The notes beneath the pieces were generated by a model. That model did not search any database, was not told the origin of the DNA, and saw only the letters and a list, made by a program, of their open reading frames with translations. 64,000 nucleotides of DNA from Curvibacter sp. GWA2_64_110 (GTDB lineage: Bacteria; Pseudomonadota; Gammaproteobacteria; Burkholderiales; Burkholderiaceae_C): positions 1-64,000 of the forward strand of contig MGPC01000007.1 in assembly GCA_001797315.1 (NCBI GenBank), given 5' to 3'. The position numbers and the translations under genes are program-made. Shown piece after piece: positions 12,251-22,666 of this stretch (position 1 is the first letter of the stretch; every line of letters begins with the position of its first letter).

Positions 12251-13359
12251 CGACTCCGACCTACACCTGTCCTGAAATCGCAACCGAAGTCCGTGGCCGC
12301 GTCGGCTTCATCACCCTGAACCGGCCGCGCGCGCTCAATGCGCTCTCGCTGCCCATGATCCGCGCGCTGGCTGCTGCGTTGCTGGCCTGGCGCGAGGATC
12401 CGCAGGTGGAGGCGGTGGCCGTTCGCGGCATGGGCAAGGAGGGACCCTTTGGTGCCTTCTGCGCCGGCGGCGACATCCGCTTTTTCCACCAGGCCGTGGT
12501 CCGGGCTGACGGCGAACTGGAAGACTTCTTCACCGAGGAATACGCGCTCAACCACCTGATCCATCACTATCCCAAGCCCTACCTCGCCTTCATGGACGGC
12601 ATCGTCATGGGGGGCGGCATGGGCATCTCGCAGGGCGCTTCGCTGCGCATCGTCACCCCGCGCACCAGGATGGCCATGCCGGAAACGAACATCGGCCTGT
12701 TCCCGGACGTCGGCGGCGGCTGGTTTCTCGCCCGTTGCCCGCGCCATGGCGGCGAATGGCTGGCCCTGACCAGCGAGGTGGTCGGCGCTGGCGATGCGCT
12801 GGCGCTGCAACTGGCCGACACCTGCTTTGATCCGGACCGCCTCGCCGAGGCCTGGGAGGCACTGGCGGCGCTGCCGCAGTTCGACGCCGCCAGCCTGCAG
12901 CGTTGGCAGCAACGCTATGTGACGGCCGCGCCGGCGGCGACGCTGCCGCTGGACACCATCGCGCGCTGCTTCGAGCAGCCCGACGTGCTGCGCATCGTGC
13001 AGGCGCTTGAAAAAGAAACCGGTGAGTGGGCTGCGGCCGCTGTCAAAGCCCTGCGTACGCATTCGCCACTGATGCTGCAGGTCACGCTGGAGCTGATCCG
13101 CCGCGGCGCCGGCATGACGCTGGCCGACGAACTGCGCCTGGAGCGCGACCTGGTGCGTCACTGCTTCAACACGCGCCATCTGGACCGTTTCATGGCCGCC
13201 ACCGACACCATGGAAGGCATCCGCGCCCTGGTGATCGACAAGGACCGCAATCCGAAGTGGAACCCGCCGCGGCTGGAGGACGTCACGCCCGAGATGGTGG
13301 CCGGCTTCTTCGTCTCGCCCTGGCCGGCGCACGCGCATCCGCTGCGCGACCTCGCCTGA
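12247..13359 (+). CDS. Enoyl-CoA hydratase/isomerase family protein, 3-hydroxyisobutyryl-CoA hydrolase-like
   Basis: Crotonase-fold enzyme of 370 residues. The oxyanion-hole segments are visible (FCAGGDIRFF and FMDGIVMGGGMGIS), followed by RMAMPETNIGLFPDVGGGWFLARCP, a pattern characteristic of 3-hydroxyisobutyryl-CoA hydrolases of valine breakdown, whose length (~350-370) also fits better than the ~260 of simple hydratases. The conserved Glu/Asp pair (PETNIG, PDVGGG) is intact. Start ATG 12247 overlaps the upstream stop by four bases; ATG 12232 is an alternative. Substrate assignment is inference from motif and length. Confidence 0.85.
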   Translation: MTTPTYTCPEIATEVRGRVGFITLNRPRALNALSLPMIRALAAALLAWREDPQVEAVAVRGMGKEGPFGAFCAGGDIRFFHQAVVRADGELEDFFTEEYALNHLIHHYPKPYLAFMDGIVMGGGMGISQGASLRIVTPRTRMAMPETNIGLFPDVGGGWFLARCPRHGGEWLALTSEVVGAGDALALQLADTCFDPDRLAEAWEALAALPQFDAASLQRWQQRYVTAAPAATLPLDTIARCFEQPDVLRIVQALEKETGEWAAAAVKALRTHSPLMLQVTLELIRRGAGMTLADELRLERDLVRHCFNTRHLDRFMAATDTMEGIRALVIDKDRNPKWNPPRLEDVTPEMVAGFFVSPWPAHAHPLRDLA

Positions 13360-13368
13360 ACAATCACT

Positions 13369-14178
13369 TCAGAGCTGGTGGTAGACCGCCTGCGCCAGTT
13401 GCAACAGCTGCTGGCGCGTCAGTGTGCCCGACAGGGCATAAGCGAAACCTTCATCCACCCAGTAGAAGCCGGGCACCGGCCCGTCGACGCTGTAGCGGAA
13501 TTCGGTGCTGCCTTGGCCGCCCACATTGTCCGGCGTGCTGCCAAGGTACAGCGTCACGCGTTCGCCGCGCGCATTCTGGTACATGAACTGGGCCCGTGCG
13601 CCTTCGTCGCCGGGCAACAGGCGGCCACCGACCAGCTCATAGCCCTGTTCATTCAGGTGGGGCAGCTTGAGCGGACGGCCCAGGCGCTTGGACAGCCACT
13701 GCACCAGATGCTCTTCCTGCGCCGAACCTACTTCCACCGGATGGCGGACTTCCGGCGCATAGACCGCATGGGCCAACGCGGCCTGGTGCACGAACTCGCG
13801 CACCGGCTGCTGGCGTGCCAGCAGCGCGCCCGATGAGGGGCTCTGCAACTGCCCGTGCATGAACCAGCCCAGGCCGAAAGCCAGTGCCACGCCGGCCGCC
13901 ATGCCGCCCCAGCGCCACCCTTGCTGCACCTGCTGGTGGGCGTGCTGCGCTTGACCTGCTGCGGCCAGCAAGGCGACGGGAACCGGTTCGGCGAGCACCT
14001 CGTCGTGCAAGCTGCGCAAGGCCTCGCGCTGGCGTTGCCAGGCCTGCAGCGTGGCACTGGCCGCCGGATCCTGTACCAGTCGTTGTTCGAGTGCGGCACG
14101 TTCGGCGGCATCAAGCCGGCCATCCAGCAGGGTGTGCAGTTCTTCTTCGCGGAGGAGGGGGGCGGGACGCTTATCCAT
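13369..14178 (-). CDS. Anti-sigma factor (membrane)
   Basis: Probable membrane-anchored anti-sigma factor for the adjacent ECF sigma factor. The N-terminal ~75 residues form a helical cytoplasmic domain (ELHTLLDGRLDAAERAALEQRL), with no Cys/His zinc motif. A single transmembrane helix follows (about 95-112, GGMAAGVALAFGLGWFM), then a periplasmic domain. It lies 16 nt downstream of the sigma gene on the same strand. This anti-sigma arrangement is typical for ECF systems; the inducing signal is unknown. Confidence 0.8.
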   Translation of the reverse strand: MDKRPAPLLREEELHTLLDGRLDAAERAALEQRLVQDPAASATLQAWQRQREALRSLHDEVLAEPVPVALLAAAGQAQHAHQQVQQGWRWGGMAAGVALAFGLGWFMHGQLQSPSSGALLARQQPVREFVHQAALAHAVYAPEVRHPVEVGSAQEEHLVQWLSKRLGRPLKLPHLNEQGYELVGGRLLPGDEGARAQFMYQNARGERVTLYLGSTPDNVGGQGSTEFRYSVDGPVPGFYWVDEGFAYALSGTLTRQQLLQLAQAVYHQL

Positions 14179-14194
14179 GGCAGTCTTCAGTTCC

Positions 14195-14734
14195 TCATTT
14201 CAGGCGCCGCAGGGGCGGCGTAGCGGATTCGGCTGCGGCACGGGCCGGGCTGGCTGCAGAAGCCTCCATCAGTTCCTGCAGGCGGCTGCGTGCGCGCGAC
14301 AGGCGCGACATGACGGTCCCGGTTGGCACGCCCGTGATGCGGGCGACCTCGGCATAGGAGAGGTCTTCCAGTGTGACCAGCAGCAACACCACGCGTTGCT
14401 CTTCGGGCAGGCGCAGCAGGCAGCGCTGCAGGTCGATGGCACTGTCCACACAGGCCGCCGGTGCCGCGGGTTCCTGCGTCAGCCCGGCCAGATCCACTGG
14501 ACTGGCCAGGTCGCCCTGGCGCACGCGGTGGCGGACCTGGCTCACGAACAGGTTGTGCATGATCGTGAACAGCCAGGCCCGCAGGTCCGAGCCCGCCAGC
14601 CACAGCCGCCATTTGGAACAGGCCCGCTCCAGCGTGTCCTGCACCAGATCATCGGCCGCCCAGGCATCCCCGGTCAGTGCGCGCGCGTAGCGGCGCAAGG
14701 CGGGAATCTGGTCGATCAGCGGCTGTCGGTTCAT
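14195..14734 (-). CDS. ECF-type RNA polymerase sigma factor
   Basis: Sigma-70 family extracytoplasmic-function factor of 179 residues. Region 2 is seen in RRYARALTGDAWAADDLVQDTLERACSKW and the -10 recognition segment LRAWLFTIMHNLFVSQVR. Region 4 helix-turn-helix is YAEVARITGVPTGTVMSRLSRAR. I start at ATG 14734 (MNRQPLIDQIPAL); the longer frame upstream lacks homology. It sits between a lipoprotein gene and the anti-sigma gene, all read leftward and probably one operon. Autoregulation is suggested by an ECF-like promoter before the lipoprotein gene. Confidence 0.9.
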   Translation of the reverse strand: MNRQPLIDQIPALRRYARALTGDAWAADDLVQDTLERACSKWRLWLAGSDLRAWLFTIMHNLFVSQVRHRVRQGDLASPVDLAGLTQEPAAPAACVDSAIDLQRCLLRLPEEQRVVLLLVTLEDLSYAEVARITGVPTGTVMSRLSRARSRLQELMEASAASPARAAAESATPPLRRLK

Positions 14735-14760
14735 GGCGGCTGGCTGTTTATAGCGCAGCC

Positions 14761-15156
14761 TCAGGGACGCGCCAGCTGCCAGACCTTGTTGAAGCCGTCG
14801 CCGGTTTTGTCCCCGGGTTTCATGTCCTTGGCCCAAAAGTACAGCGGCTTGCCCTTGAAAGCCCATTGCTTCTTGCCGTCATCGCGGGTGATGACGGTGT
14901 AGTCGCCCGTGGCCTTGTCCGTGTCGCTGGCCATCAGGGGCGGCCAGTTGGTGGCACAGGGCCCATTGCAGGTGGATTTCCCGCTGCCGGCGGCATCCTT
15001 GTCAAACGTGTAAAGCGTCATGCCGTTCGGTCCTGTCAGCACGCCATCAGCGGCTTTGGTGGGCGCATCCGACATGGATGCGCAGCCGCCCAGGATGGCG
15101 GCAAACAAAGCTATGGCCAAGGTTGTTCGGTAGGCACGGCGAGCGGTCAATTGCAT
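14761..15156 (-). CDS. COG4315-type secreted lipoprotein
   Basis: Small (131 residue) predicted lipoprotein. The signal peptide ends in the lipobox LGGC (Cys25). The mature part contains GMTLYTFDKDAAGSGKSTCNGPCATNWPPL and KGKPLYFWAKDMKPGD, the duplicated motif of the COG4315 'secreted repeat' family of unknown function, whose two cysteines in CNGPC probably form a disulfide. It is the first gene of the operon with the ECF sigma and anti-sigma genes, so it is probably a target of that sigma factor. Confidence 0.85.
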   Translation of the reverse strand: MQLTARRAYRTTLAIALFAAILGGCASMSDAPTKAADGVLTGPNGMTLYTFDKDAAGSGKSTCNGPCATNWPPLMASDTDKATGDYTVITRDDGKKQWAFKGKPLYFWAKDMKPGDKTGDGFNKVWQLARP

Positions 15157-15200
15157 GGTGATTCTCCAGTTGGGCGCAGCACAAAAGCGTGTGCAAGTGG

Positions 15201-15230
15201 ATAAACGCCGCGCAGGGTGGGTTTATTCCA
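15201..15230 (-). promoter_or_regulatory. Candidate ECF sigma promoter for the lipoprotein-sigma-anti-sigma operon
   Basis: On the minus strand GGAATAAAC (15229-15221) is followed about 15 bases later by CGTTTAT (15207-15201). GGAAT/CGTT pairs are typical ECF -35/-10 elements. The start codon at 15156 follows after about 45 bases. Confidence 0.45.
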
Positions 15231-15245
15231 TGCCGGAGAAAATTA

Positions 15246-15719
15246 TTAGCGGTTGCGGCCCTTCATGGCACGCTCCACCTCGCGCTTGCCTTCGCGCTCC
15301 TTGATGGTGTCGCGCTTGTCGTGCTCGGCCTTGCCCTTGGCCAGCGCGATCTCGCATTTGACGCGGCCGTTCTTCCAGTGCAGATTCAGTGGCACCAGGG
15401 TGTAGCCTTTTTGTTCGACCTTGCCGATCAGGCGGCGGATCTCGTCCTTCTTCAGCAACAGCTTCTTGGTGCGCACGGCGTCGGGGGTGACGTGGGTCGA
15501 TGCGCTCTTAAGCGGGTTGATCTGGCAGCCGATGATGTACATCTCGCCATCGCGGATCACGACATAGCCGTCGGTCAGCTGCACCTTGCCCTCACGCACG
15601 GCCTTCACCTCCCAGCCCTCGAGCACCATGCCGGCCTCGAAGCGCTCCTCAATGAAGTAGTTGAAGACGGCCTTCTTGTTGTCGGCAATGCGGGAAGAGG
15701 TATCGGGTTTTTTGGCCAT
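15246..15719 (-). CDS. smpB: SsrA-binding protein SmpB
   Basis: tmRNA partner for rescue of stalled ribosomes. The 157-residue protein starts at ATG 15719 ([25 protein letters not shown]). It shows the family core [26 protein letters not shown], the [10 protein letters not shown] segment and the basic C-terminal tail ([13 protein letters not shown]) that enters the decoding channel. The longer upstream reading frame overlaps the ratA promoter region and is rejected. No ssrA gene was found nearby. Confidence 0.96.
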   Translation of the reverse strand: MAKKPDTSSRIADNKKAVFNYFIEERFEAGMVLEGWEVKAVREGKVQLTDGYVVIRDGEMYIIGCQINPLKSASTHVTPDAVRTKKLLLKKDEIRRLIGKVEQKGYTLVPLNLHWKNGRVKCEIALAKGKAEHDKRDTIKEREGKREVERAMKGRNR

Positions 15720-15789
15720 GGGGTTCAGATGGGGGCACACCGCAAACTTACAATTGCCGGTGGTTTGGCGTGTGCCAACCCTGCATTCT

Positions 15790-16233
15790 ATGAAAACTGT
15801 CCACAAGTCCGTCCTCATCTGGTACAGCCCGCAGGAAATGTATGAGCTGGTCACCGCTGTGGCCGACTACCCCAAGTTCCTGCCCTGGTGCGACCATGCC
15901 AAGGTGCTGGAGGCGCACGCCAGCGGCGTGACGGCCGAAGTCGGCATCGCCTTCAGCGGCATCCGCCAGACCTTCACCACGCGCAACGAGCATGTACCGG
16001 GGCGCGAAGTCACCATGCACCTGGTCAACGGCCCGTTTTCCAAGCTGGAGGGCCGCTGGACTTTTGCCCCGGTAGGCGAGGGCGGTCAGCGTGCCTGCAA
16101 GGTAGAACTGAACTTGCATTACGGGTTTTCCAATGCCCTGCTGGGCAAGCTGGTGGGGCCGGTGTTCGACAAGATTGCGGCCAGTCTGGTCGATGCCTTC
16201 GTCAAACGCGCCGAGCAGGTGTACGGGGCTTGA
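15790..16233 (+). CDS. ratA: RatA family ribosome association/START-like protein
   Basis: 147-residue polyketide-cyclase/START-like protein of the RatA/Coq10 family. E. coli RatA is reported to inhibit 70S assembly; the Coq10 branch binds ubiquinone, so function is not certain. Family features are [34 protein letters not shown] at the N-terminus, and [12 protein letters not shown] plus the C-terminal helix [25 protein letters not shown] 15790 gives the canonical N-terminus. It is divergent from smpB and one base apart from rnfH, the arrangement commonly conserved in proteobacteria. Confidence 0.93.
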   Translation: MKTVHKSVLIWYSPQEMYELVTAVADYPKFLPWCDHAKVLEAHASGVTAEVGIAFSGIRQTFTTRNEHVPGREVTMHLVNGPFSKLEGRWTFAPVGEGGQRACKVELNLHYGFSNALLGKLVGPVFDKIAASLVDAFVKRAEQVYGA

Positions 16234-16234
16234 C

Positions 16235-16570
16235 ATGCACATCGAGGTGACCGTCGCCTATTCGCCAGCGCCGCGCGAGGTATGCGAAATCGCACTGCGT
16301 CTGCTTCCGGGCGCAACGGTGGCGCAGGCCTTGCAGCAAAGCGGGCTGCAGTCCCTTTACCCCGAACTGGATTTGCCGACGGCGGCGCTCGGCATCTGGG
16401 GGCGCAAGGCGGCACTGGCGCAGGTGTTGCGCGACAAAGACCGGGTGGAAATCTACCGCCCCCTGCGGGTCGACCCCAAGGTGGCGCGGCGCGAGCGCTT
16501 TGCCAAGCAAGGCGCCCGTACAACCGGTCTGTTCGCCAGGCAACGGGCCGGGGCCAAGACCGGCTACTGA
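16235..16570 (+). CDS. rnfH: RnfH family ubiquitin-fold protein
   Basis: Small beta-grasp (ubiquitin-like) protein, 111 residues, usually encoded next to ratA. The pattern IEVTVAYSPAPREVCEIALRLLPGATVAQAL, the GIWGRKAALAQVLRDKDRVEIYRPLRVDPK stretch and the basic tail (RRERFA) are those of RnfH. Its role is not established; the family was named from rnf electron-transport clusters. ATG 16235 begins one base after the ratA stop. Confidence 0.92.
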   Translation: MHIEVTVAYSPAPREVCEIALRLLPGATVAQALQQSGLQSLYPELDLPTAALGIWGRKAALAQVLRDKDRVEIYRPLRVDPKVARRERFAKQGARTTGLFARQRAGAKTGY

Positions 16571-16577
16571 ATCCGCC

Positions 16578-17072
16578 TTATTTGCAGTTCTCGTCAATGA
16601 TGCCCTGCAGGCGCTGGGCCTCTGCGGCACGGCCGGCATCGTCCAGGAACTCCCGCTCGCCTTTTTCGTTGATGCGTGACAGCCGTATACCAGCATCCAC
16701 GCCGGCCTTGGCCTGGCGCGCCCGGTTGCAGTTGTCGGCCTGGGCCCTGGCGATTCTTTCCTCTTCCTGCCGGCGTTTGGCCGTTTCTGCGTCCGCGGCC
16801 TGCTTTTTCTTTTCCGCCAGCGCCTTGTCCTCTCCCGCCGGTTGGACCGCCGTACCGGGCGCGGCTGCGGCGGGTGCACTGTTTGCAGGGGGGGCGGCTA
16901 TCTTGAGCGGCGAGCCGGGCTGTTTGAGGATATTTTTCTCCGGGACATCGCTTGATGGCGGCCGGTCGCTGAACACCTTGCGACCATCCTTGTCGATCCA
17001 CTGCCACTGGGCCGTGGCTGACAGGGAGATGGCAAGGAGCGTGGCAGCAATGAGAGGCGGGAAGAGCTTCAT
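16578..17072 (-). CDS. DUF4124 domain periplasmic protein
   Basis: 164-residue exported protein. The signal peptide MKLFPPLIAATLLAISLSATA is followed directly by QWQWIDKDGRKVFSDRPP, the N-terminal DUF4124 motif (Y/W-x-W-x-D-x-x-G-x-x-x-F/Y-S-D). A Pro/Ala-rich stretch and a charged, probably coiled-coil region (about 85-125) follow. I start at ATG 17072 because it begins the signal peptide. Function unknown. It converges on rnfH and is divergent from guaB. Confidence 0.85.
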   Translation of the reverse strand: MKLFPPLIAATLLAISLSATAQWQWIDKDGRKVFSDRPPSSDVPEKNILKQPGSPLKIAAPPANSAPAAAAPGTAVQPAGEDKALAEKKKQAADAETAKRRQEEERIARAQADNCNRARQAKAGVDAGIRLSRINEKGEREFLDDAGRAAEAQRLQGIIDENCK

Positions 17073-17161
17073 GCGGGCAGTGTAGCCGTCCACCCGGGCT
17101 TTGGCGCTGGTCTGCGTTGCCATCAGGCGGCCCGGTCCGCCCGCTTGTCGCCCCGGCTGCC

Positions 17162-18686
<1,525 letters not shown>

Positions 18687-18687
18687 A

Positions 18688-18787
18688 GGCACACCCCCAG
18701 GCTGCGCGCACTACGTGTCGCTGCGCCACCCCCTTGCAGGGGGCAACACCAGCGGCCCGGCAGAGCCGGTTCCGCGGTGTTCCTGGG
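18688..18787 (+). repeat. GC-rich dispersed repeat, copy C
   Basis: This sequence fills most of the guaB-guaA gap. It shares ACCAGCGGCCCGGC and AGCCGGTTCCGCGGT with the copy after typA, and CACTACGTGT, CGCTGC and the C-run/G-run hairpin with the inverted copy in truB. It is non-coding here. Confidence 0.7.
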
Positions 18788-18817
18788 TTAAGACACGCGG
18801 TCTGGCAATAAGCTTTT

Positions 18818-20437
18818 ATGCAACACCAAAAGATCCTCATTCTTGATTTCGGCTCTCAAGTCACCCAGCTGATCGCGCGCCGTGTGCGTGAAGCCCATGT
18901 GTACTGCGAGGTTCATCCCTGCGACGTGAGCGACGAGTGGGTTCGTCAGTTCGCGGCCGACGGCCAGCTCAAGGGCGTGATTCTCTCCGGCAGCCACGCC
19001 AGTGTCTACGAGGAAACGACCGACAAGGCGCCGCAGGCGGTGTTCGAGCTCGGCGTGCCGGTGCTGGGCATCTGCTATGGCATGCAGACCATGGCACAAC
19101 AGCTTGGCGGCAAGGTGGAAAGCGGCCATCAGCGCGAGTTCGGTTATGCCGAGGTGCGGGCGCACGGCCACACCGCGCTGCTCAAGGACATCGCAGACTT
19201 CACCACGGCCGACGGCCACGGCATGCTCAAGGTCTGGATGAGCCATGGCGACAAGGTCACCGAATTCCCGCCCGGTTTCAAGCTCATGGCATCCACCCCG
19301 AGCTGTCCGATTGCCGGCATGGCCGACGAGCAACGCCGTTTCTATGCCGTCCAGTTCCATCCCGAGGTCACGCACACGGTGCAGGGCCGGGCGATTCTGG
19401 AGCGCTTCGTACTGGACATCTGCGCCGTCACCCCGGACTGGGTCATGCGCGACCACGTGGCGGAAGCAGTCGAAAAAATCCGGGCCCAAGTCGGTAATGA
19501 AGAAGTGATTCTCGGCCTCTCGGGCGGCGTTGATTCCTCCGTGGCCGCGGCCCTGATCCATCGTGCCATTGGCGACCAGCTGACCTGCGTCTTCGTCGAC
19601 CACGGCCTGCTGCGCCTCAACGAAGGCGACATGGTGATGGAGATGTTCGCCGGCAAGCTGCACGCCAAGGTGATCCGCGTCGATGCCAGCGAACTGTTCC
19701 TGGGCAAGCTCGCGGGCGTGAGCGATCCGGAGCAGAAGCGCAAGATCATCGGCGGCCTGTTCGTCGATGTGTTCAAGGCGGAAGCCGCCAAGCTGACAGC
19801 CTCGGGCGCCAGCAAAAAAGGAGCGACCTTCCTGGCGCAGGGCACGATCTACCCGGACGTCATCGAGTCCGGCGGTGCCAAGAGCAAGAAGGCTGTCACC
19901 ATCAAGAGCCACCACAACGTGGGCGGCTTGCCGGAACAGTTGGGCCTGAAACTGCTGGAGCCGCTGCGTGACCTGTTCAAGGACGAGGTGCGCGAACTCG
20001 GCGTTGCCTTGGGCCTGCCGCACGACATGGTGTACCGTCACCCGTTCCCGGGCCCCGGCCTGGGGGTGCGTATTCTGGGTGAAGTCAAAAAGGACTACGC
20101 CGATTTGTTGCGTCGCGCAGACGCCATCTTCATCGAGGAATTGCGTTCCACCATCGAGCCGAACTCCGGCAAGACCTGGTACGACCTGACCAGCCAGGCC
20201 TTCACCGTCTTCCTGCCGGTCAAGAGCGTGGGCGTGATGGGCGATGGCCGCACCTACGACTACGTGGTGGCCTTGCGCGCCGTGCAGACCAGCGACTTCA
20301 TGACCGCTGACTGGGCCGAGCTGCCCTATGCGCTGCTCAAGAAGGTATCGGGCCGCATCATCAACGAGGTGCGAGGCATCAACCGCGTCACTTATGACGT
20401 CAGTAGCAAGCCGCCGGCCACCATTGAGTGGGAGTGA
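18818..20437 (+). CDS. guaA: GMP synthase (glutamine-hydrolysing)
   Basis: Aminates XMP to GMP. The 539-residue protein has an N-terminal class I glutamine amidotransferase domain with the nucleophile Cys86 (LGICYGMQ) and the His181/Glu183 pair (FHPEV). It continues with the ATP-pyrophosphatase domain with P-loop LSGGVDSS, and the C-terminal dimerisation domain ending IEWE. All catalytic residues are present. Start ATG 18818. A strong terminator follows. Confidence 0.97.
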   Translation: MQHQKILILDFGSQVTQLIARRVREAHVYCEVHPCDVSDEWVRQFAADGQLKGVILSGSHASVYEETTDKAPQAVFELGVPVLGICYGMQTMAQQLGGKVESGHQREFGYAEVRAHGHTALLKDIADFTTADGHGMLKVWMSHGDKVTEFPPGFKLMASTPSCPIAGMADEQRRFYAVQFHPEVTHTVQGRAILERFVLDICAVTPDWVMRDHVAEAVEKIRAQVGNEEVILGLSGGVDSSVAAALIHRAIGDQLTCVFVDHGLLRLNEGDMVMEMFAGKLHAKVIRVDASELFLGKLAGVSDPEQKRKIIGGLFVDVFKAEAAKLTASGASKKGATFLAQGTIYPDVIESGGAKSKKAVTIKSHHNVGGLPEQLGLKLLEPLRDLFKDEVRELGVALGLPHDMVYRHPFPGPGLGVRILGEVKKDYADLLRRADAIFIEELRSTIEPNSGKTWYDLTSQAFTVFLPVKSVGVMGDGRTYDYVVALRAVQTSDFMTADWAELPYALLKKVSGRIINEVRGINRVTYDVSSKPPATIEWE

Positions 20438-20443
20438 GTTGCC

Positions 20444-20467
20444 AACGGCCTTTCGAGGCCGTTTTTT
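20444..20467 (+). terminator. Rho-independent terminator of guaA
   Basis: An 8-bp stem AACGGCCT / AGGCCGTT with a TTCG tetraloop (20444-20463) runs into six Ts (20462-20467), six bases after the guaA stop. This is a textbook intrinsic terminator. Confidence 0.92.
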
Positions 20468-20522
20468 CTAGACCGATCGCTCAAAACGGACGCCAGCGAC
20501 AGGCAATGTGTTGTCTAACGTC

Positions 20523-20774
20523 TACAGGTATTCACCCGAAGGCCGTGCTGTTTCCATGGACCTGATCGAGGCCGCCGTGCCCAAGGGGGCGGGCGGTACA
20601 TCGGCATGGCACCGGAGCAGCTGACACGCGTCAGTGATCGGTTTGCCGGCCGATAACCCGGGAAAGATTTTTGGTACGGGGCTTGGCATGAGCCATGTCA
20701 AGGAAATCATCGAACGGCATGACGGCGGAATGACGCGGGAAAGCCGGTTGGATGCCGGCAGCACAGTCACCTGA
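20523..20774 (+). pseudogene. Sensor histidine kinase C-terminal remnant (frameshifted)
   Basis: No intact frame, but three frames give successive pieces of an HATPase_c domain: YSPEGRAVSM (N-box end), then YIGMAPEQLTRVSDRF (G1 region), then DNPGKIFGTGLGMSHVKEIIERH and AGSTVT to a TGA at 20772-20774 (G2 box). Joined, these read as a typical kinase C-terminus, so the gene has decayed by at least two frameshifts and has lost its 5' part. It lies directly before a response-regulator gene and was probably once its partner. Confidence 0.75.
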
Positions 20775-20820
20775 TGGGTTCCGGTCGACTGAATAGACCT
20801 TGCCCGATGGCATTCCGGTC

Positions 20821-22626
20821 ATGCAAAATGAATCCATGCATTACTTGAATGCCATCGAATCAACTGGCGATGCAGACGAACTGCTGTTTGCGGAAGATGA
20901 GCGCCAGGACGATCTGAGTCCCACCCGTCCCGCCTGGCGGCTACTCATCGTCGACGATGAGCCTGATGTACACCGGGCCACGACTTTCGCGCTTTCCGGC
21001 GTGATCATCATGGATCGGTCGCTGGAGTTTCTTCATGCCTACTCGGCTGCACAAGCCATCGAAATCCTCAAACAGGAAAAGGATATCGCAGTGGTGCTGC
21101 TCGACGTGGTCATGGAACGCGAACACGCCGGCCTCGATCTGGTCAAGACCATCCGCGAAGAACTCCACCTGCCTGAGGTGCGCATCATTCTGCGGACCGG
21201 GCAGCCGGGGCAAGCACCGGAAATCGAGACCATCCACGATTACGACATCAACGATTACAAGACCAAATCAGAGCTCACCCGTACCAAGCTCTTCGCCACG
21301 ATCACCTCGGCCCTGCGTGCCTACCGGCAGATCCGGGCACTCGATGAACTGGCTTTTTATGACCCGCTCTCGCGCCTGCCCAACCGCAACCGCTTCATCA
21401 AGCTGATCGATGAGCAATTGCACCATCAGAAGATCGGCGACCAGATGATTGCCATCCTCGACATCGATGACTTTGCCGAAGTCAACGATGCACTCGGACA
21501 CCAGCAGGGAGACCGTTTGCTGCAAGCCGTTGCCGAGCGGCTGCGAAGCAACTTGGGGAGTGACGCCGTCCTGGCGCGCATCGGCGGCGACACCTTCGGT
21601 TTGATGGACAAGCTGGACGCTCTCGATCCGGCCGGCATCCTCGACCTGTTCCGTGACCCCTTCGCCGTTCTGGACGACAGCATGGTCGTTTCCGCCACTC
21701 TCGGTCTGGTGCGCCTGAGCGATGTCAGGGGCGATGGGCTGGACGCCCTGAAGGACGCGAACATCGCGCTCAAGCGGGCAAAGAGAAAGCGTCGCGGCGG
21801 CCACGTCGTGTTCTCCAATGAAATGGGCTTCGACATCCGCGAGCGGGTACGTTTGCTGCGCGGTCTGCGTACCGCAGCGGACAACGATCAGCTTCTCATC
21901 GTCTACCAGCCACAGATACGTCTCGATACCGGTCGCGTCGTCGGCATGGAAGCCCTGTTGCGCTGGCGTGACGGCGAGGGCAGTTTCGTCCCCCCGGATC
22001 AGTTCATCCCGCTGGCCGAAACCTCCGGGCTGATCGTGGGCTTGGGGGACTGGGTGCTGCGCACAGCCTGCCAGGAACTCGGCCGGCTGCAGGCGCTGGG
22101 CTGGGCTGATCTGCGCATGTCGGTCAACGTGTCGCTGATCCAGTTCCGCCACCCGGGCTTTCTCGACAAGCTCCGTTCGGCCCTGCAGGATACGGGCATC
22201 GAGCCGGCCAGACTCGAACTGGAGATCACCGAATCGGTGGCCATGGAGGATGCCGACTTCATCCTGGAGACGCTGACGGCCATCAAGGCGCTGGGGGTGT
22301 CGATTGCCATCGACGACTTCGGTACCGGCTACTCATCGCTCAGCCAGCTGCGTCAGCTGCCGGTGGACCGGCTCAAGATCGACCGCGTGTTTGTGCGGGA
22401 GCTCAGCCGCCAGATCCAGGGTGGCCACATCGCTGCCATGGTGGTGGAGCTGGGTCGCAGCCTGGGCATGACCGTCATTGCCGAAGGGGTCGAGGACGAG
22501 CAGCAGGCGCAGACCCTGCAGGCAATGGGTTGCCATGAAGCGCAGGGCTTTCTTTACGCCCACGCCCTGCCTGCCACGGAACTCCAGGACTGGCTGCTGG
22601 CGCGCGAGAAGCCGGCGCTGCACTAG
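20821..22626 (+). CDS. Response regulator with degenerate GGDEF and intact EAL domain
   Basis: Cyclic-di-GMP signalling protein of about 601 residues. N-terminal receiver domain with LLIVDDEPDV acidic pocket and phosphoacceptor Asp in VVLLDVVM. Then a GGDEF domain in which the signature is GGDTF, so cyclase activity is unlikely. Then an EAL domain with all hallmark motifs (EALLRW, NVS, ELEITES, IDDFGTGYSSL, KIDRVF, AEGVED), predicting active c-di-GMP phosphodiesterase. The start is uncertain: ATG 20821 or 20836, neither with a clear ribosome site. A decayed kinase gene lies just upstream. The TAG stop overlaps a partial palindromic repeat end. Confidence 0.88.
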   Translation: MQNESMHYLNAIESTGDADELLFAEDERQDDLSPTRPAWRLLIVDDEPDVHRATTFALSGVIIMDRSLEFLHAYSAAQAIEILKQEKDIAVVLLDVVMEREHAGLDLVKTIREELHLPEVRIILRTGQPGQAPEIETIHDYDINDYKTKSELTRTKLFATITSALRAYRQIRALDELAFYDPLSRLPNRNRFIKLIDEQLHHQKIGDQMIAILDIDDFAEVNDALGHQQGDRLLQAVAERLRSNLGSDAVLARIGGDTFGLMDKLDALDPAGILDLFRDPFAVLDDSMVVSATLGLVRLSDVRGDGLDALKDANIALKRAKRKRRGGHVVFSNEMGFDIRERVRLLRGLRTAADNDQLLIVYQPQIRLDTGRVVGMEALLRWRDGEGSFVPPDQFIPLAETSGLIVGLGDWVLRTACQELGRLQALGWADLRMSVNVSLIQFRHPGFLDKLRSALQDTGIEPARLELEITESVAMEDADFILETLTAIKALGVSIAIDDFGTGYSSLSQLRQLPVDRLKIDRVFVRELSRQIQGGHIAAMVVELGRSLGMTVIAEGVEDEQQAQTLQAMGCHEAQGFLYAHALPATELQDWLLAREKPALH

Positions 22627-22644
22627 GGCCTGCGCACACTCATT
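22625..22644 (+). repeat. Partial copy of the palindromic element end
   Basis: The twenty bases starting AGGGCCTGCGCACAC match the end of the 268-bp element after yejF at 18 of 20 positions. As there, the sequence begins within a TAG stop codon. No second half was found before the next gene. Confidence 0.6.
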
Positions 22645-22666
22645 GTGGGGCTACACTCGCTCCACC

